From: CAZCVI01 sp964502145
GTDB taxonomy: Bacteria > Acidobacteriota > Aminicenantia > UBA2199
Reading direction: 5' to 3'
Length of the DNA stretch: 64,000 nt
NCBI GenBank assembly: GCA_964502145.1
Contig: CAZCVI010000002.1
Span: forward strand, 124,001 to 188,000
In this document: positions 63,701 to 64,000 of the stretch, one piece after another
Layout: the number at the start of each line of letters is the position of its first letter
Numbering within the stretch: position 1 is the stretch's first letter
Program-made: the position numbers and the translations under genes
Notes under the pieces: model-generated
Database searches by the model: none
What the model saw: only the letters and a program-made list of their open reading frames with translations
Told to the model about the DNA's origin: nothing

Positions 63701-64000
63701 TATATCAAACCCTTTAATTTAAGTCTTGCACCTTTGATGCGCTCCGCCTTGATCAAGCAGCAAGATGGGAATTATATCTGGTTGGTAGATATCCATCACA
63801 TCGTATCTGATGGCCAATCCCACACCGTTCTTGTAGAGGATTTTTTGCATCTGAATAGGGGAGATGGTCCATTAACACCACTGCCCATTCAATATAAAGA
63901 TTTTGTCCAGTGGCAGAATCATTTATTTGAAAGTGGTGCGATAACTGCCCAGAAGGATTATTGGTTAACGTTGTATGCCGGGGAAATTCCCCGTCTCAAT
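60743..64000 (+). CDS. NRPS starting with a half condensation domain (partial, runs off the window)
   Basis: The ATG at 60743 has AGGAGA 7 nt upstream and lies 11 nt after the preceding stop. The frame is open for 1086 codons to the window end. The N-terminus corresponds only to the C-terminal lobe of a condensation domain (about 12-245: REYWSKQLSGEL, HIILTATLFVLLHKYSG, TIGSPILKQ, FPLFDVAIWLEN). The lobe bearing HHxxxDG is absent. A complete A domain (about 262-780; AYIIYTSGTTGKPKG, YGPTETTVCA, LYKTGDLTRW), a PCP (GGHS at 63238-63249) and the start of a full C domain (HHIVSDG) follow. The eye-read code DLEDIGTVCK has acidic residues that may favour a basic substrate, at low confidence. Confidence 0.92.
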   Translation, partial: MIDKSSSYKYTVAAEQNVQEREYWSKQLSGELLKSAFPQDFPTHTSRHMEVEKRTLSPLAIEQLLKLSKGNDVKLHIILTATLFVLLHKYSGNDDMTIGSPILKQEVQLDFINTILVFRNQIKDHTSFKQLLLEVRDTIIGANKNQNYPIELFIKQLDITVPEDEFPLFDVAIWLENLYDKNFIQTIPYNIGFSFLRTGESIQGDVLYNSSLYHRTTIQQIFHHFSHLLEVLLPNMDLELSAVDILTPEERKRLLFDYNQTQSTYPEEKTLHQLFADIQACVPDTTAILGETIFLPQPTNRMSMTFHQLSQQSFQLAKQLRSRGCHPGTIVALIFEPSIEMMVGLLGILYAGAIYLPIEPNYPESRIDFILKDSDADILLTTPIIKENTPLVFDKEILFIDSFVASEDTSQPSFFPDVDPLSPAYIIYTSGTTGKPKGIITEHRQVVAYIYSFWNQFPVSAADISMQLTTYTFDLFIEEVFPTLLRGGKIVIPTKADVLDFDLLCQLIFTQQVTIIDCTPLLLNEFNNRCVPGSPHNPLASVHTFISGGDILKAEHVQNLLQIGTVYNTYGPTETTVCATYYRYSSQNNVSRSTIPIGKPIMNYQVVILDKHNHPVPVGVGGECCIGGVGVVRGYLNRPELTHDKFILFPVLSTPATRLYKTGDLTRWLADGNIEFLGRLDFQVKIRGFRIELGEIETQLLTHHLISETFVMVREEQNGEKYLCAYLVPHFSDPSHTASASDLRAFLETRLPDYMIPAYFVWLDKMPLTATGKLDRKALPNPEFKGGDHYIAPRDEIETKMVEIWSEILARDPLHASQLQSSIGIDDNFFELGGHSLRATTMMSKIHKALNVKIELVEIFKTPTIRDISRFIQGSKKDVFKIIEPTEEKEYYPLSSAQKRLYFLQQMDSTSTGYNIPLVLSLGQGIDKGKLEFTLKQLITRHESLRTSFERVNEEIVQIIHPAQSLQFTLDYYEVHTTPLTEIINGYIKPFNLSLAPLMRSALIKQQDGNYIWLVDIHHIVSDGQSHTVLVEDFLHLNRGDGPLTPLPIQYKDFVQWQNHLFESGAITAQKDYWLTLYAGEIPRLN

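Overview
The window looks like a chromosomal segment of an uncultured, moderately AT-rich bacterium with large secondary-metabolite capacity. The wording of its giant NRPS proteins, the multidomain Ser/Thr kinase and the S46 peptidase resemble what I know from Candidatus Aminicenantes (Acidobacteriota-like) genomes. That assignment is inference from protein style; there is no rRNA marker here. Only one tRNA is present (Gly-CCC), and I see no rRNA, CRISPR array or complete insertion sequence.

Left part (1-5.4 kb): a truncated protein of unknown function on the minus strand, a HigBA-like toxin-antitoxin pair lying between two 51-bp direct repeats, a MazEF-like pair, and an SPFH/flotillin-like membrane protein. 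At 5.3-10.3 kb there is a compact RiPP locus on the plus strand. It has a recognisable promoter, a 25-codon ORF coupled by ATGA overlap to a radical SAM/B12-type RiPP maturase, a fused E1-like/YcaO cyclodehydratase, and a 165-aa protein with a nitrile-hydratase-like leader ending in Thr-Cys-Cys. A 1758-aa kinase/AAA-ATPase/GAF/SpoIIE-phosphatase protein follows under its own strong promoter.

Middle part (15.7-30.7 kb), mostly minus strand and housekeeping-like: a nucleotidyltransferase with a small partner, an oversized GlmS, AlkC-like and MutY/MIG-like DNA glycosylases, a radical SAM protein with its SPASM-like domain in front, an atypical SDR, tRNA-Gly, CysC, a methyltransferase, a small exported protein, an S46 dipeptidyl-peptidase and a HEAT-repeat protein with a receiver-like C-terminus.

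Right part (30.7-64 kb): an AT-rich, repeat-bearing upstream region, then a promoter with operator-like repeats and three consecutive NRPS/PKS genes, the last running off the window. Protein 1 (6272 aa) is C-A-PCP, C-A[rSAM-B12]-PCP, C-A-PCP, KS-AT-ACP, C-A-PCP, C. Protein 2 (about 3480 aa) is AT-ACP, KS-AT-ACP-aminotransferase, C-A-PCP, C. Protein 3 starts with only the C-terminal half of a condensation domain, then A-PCP-C. I see no epimerase or thioesterase domain within the window.

The outstanding observation is a radical SAM plus cobalamin-binding-like cassette of about 560 residues inserted inside an adenylation domain, between core motifs A2 and A3. Read by eye, that domain carries a near-perfect proline specificity code. 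The same linker in two sibling adenylation domains of the same protein holds 9-bp tandem repeats whose motif also occurs outside genes in this window.
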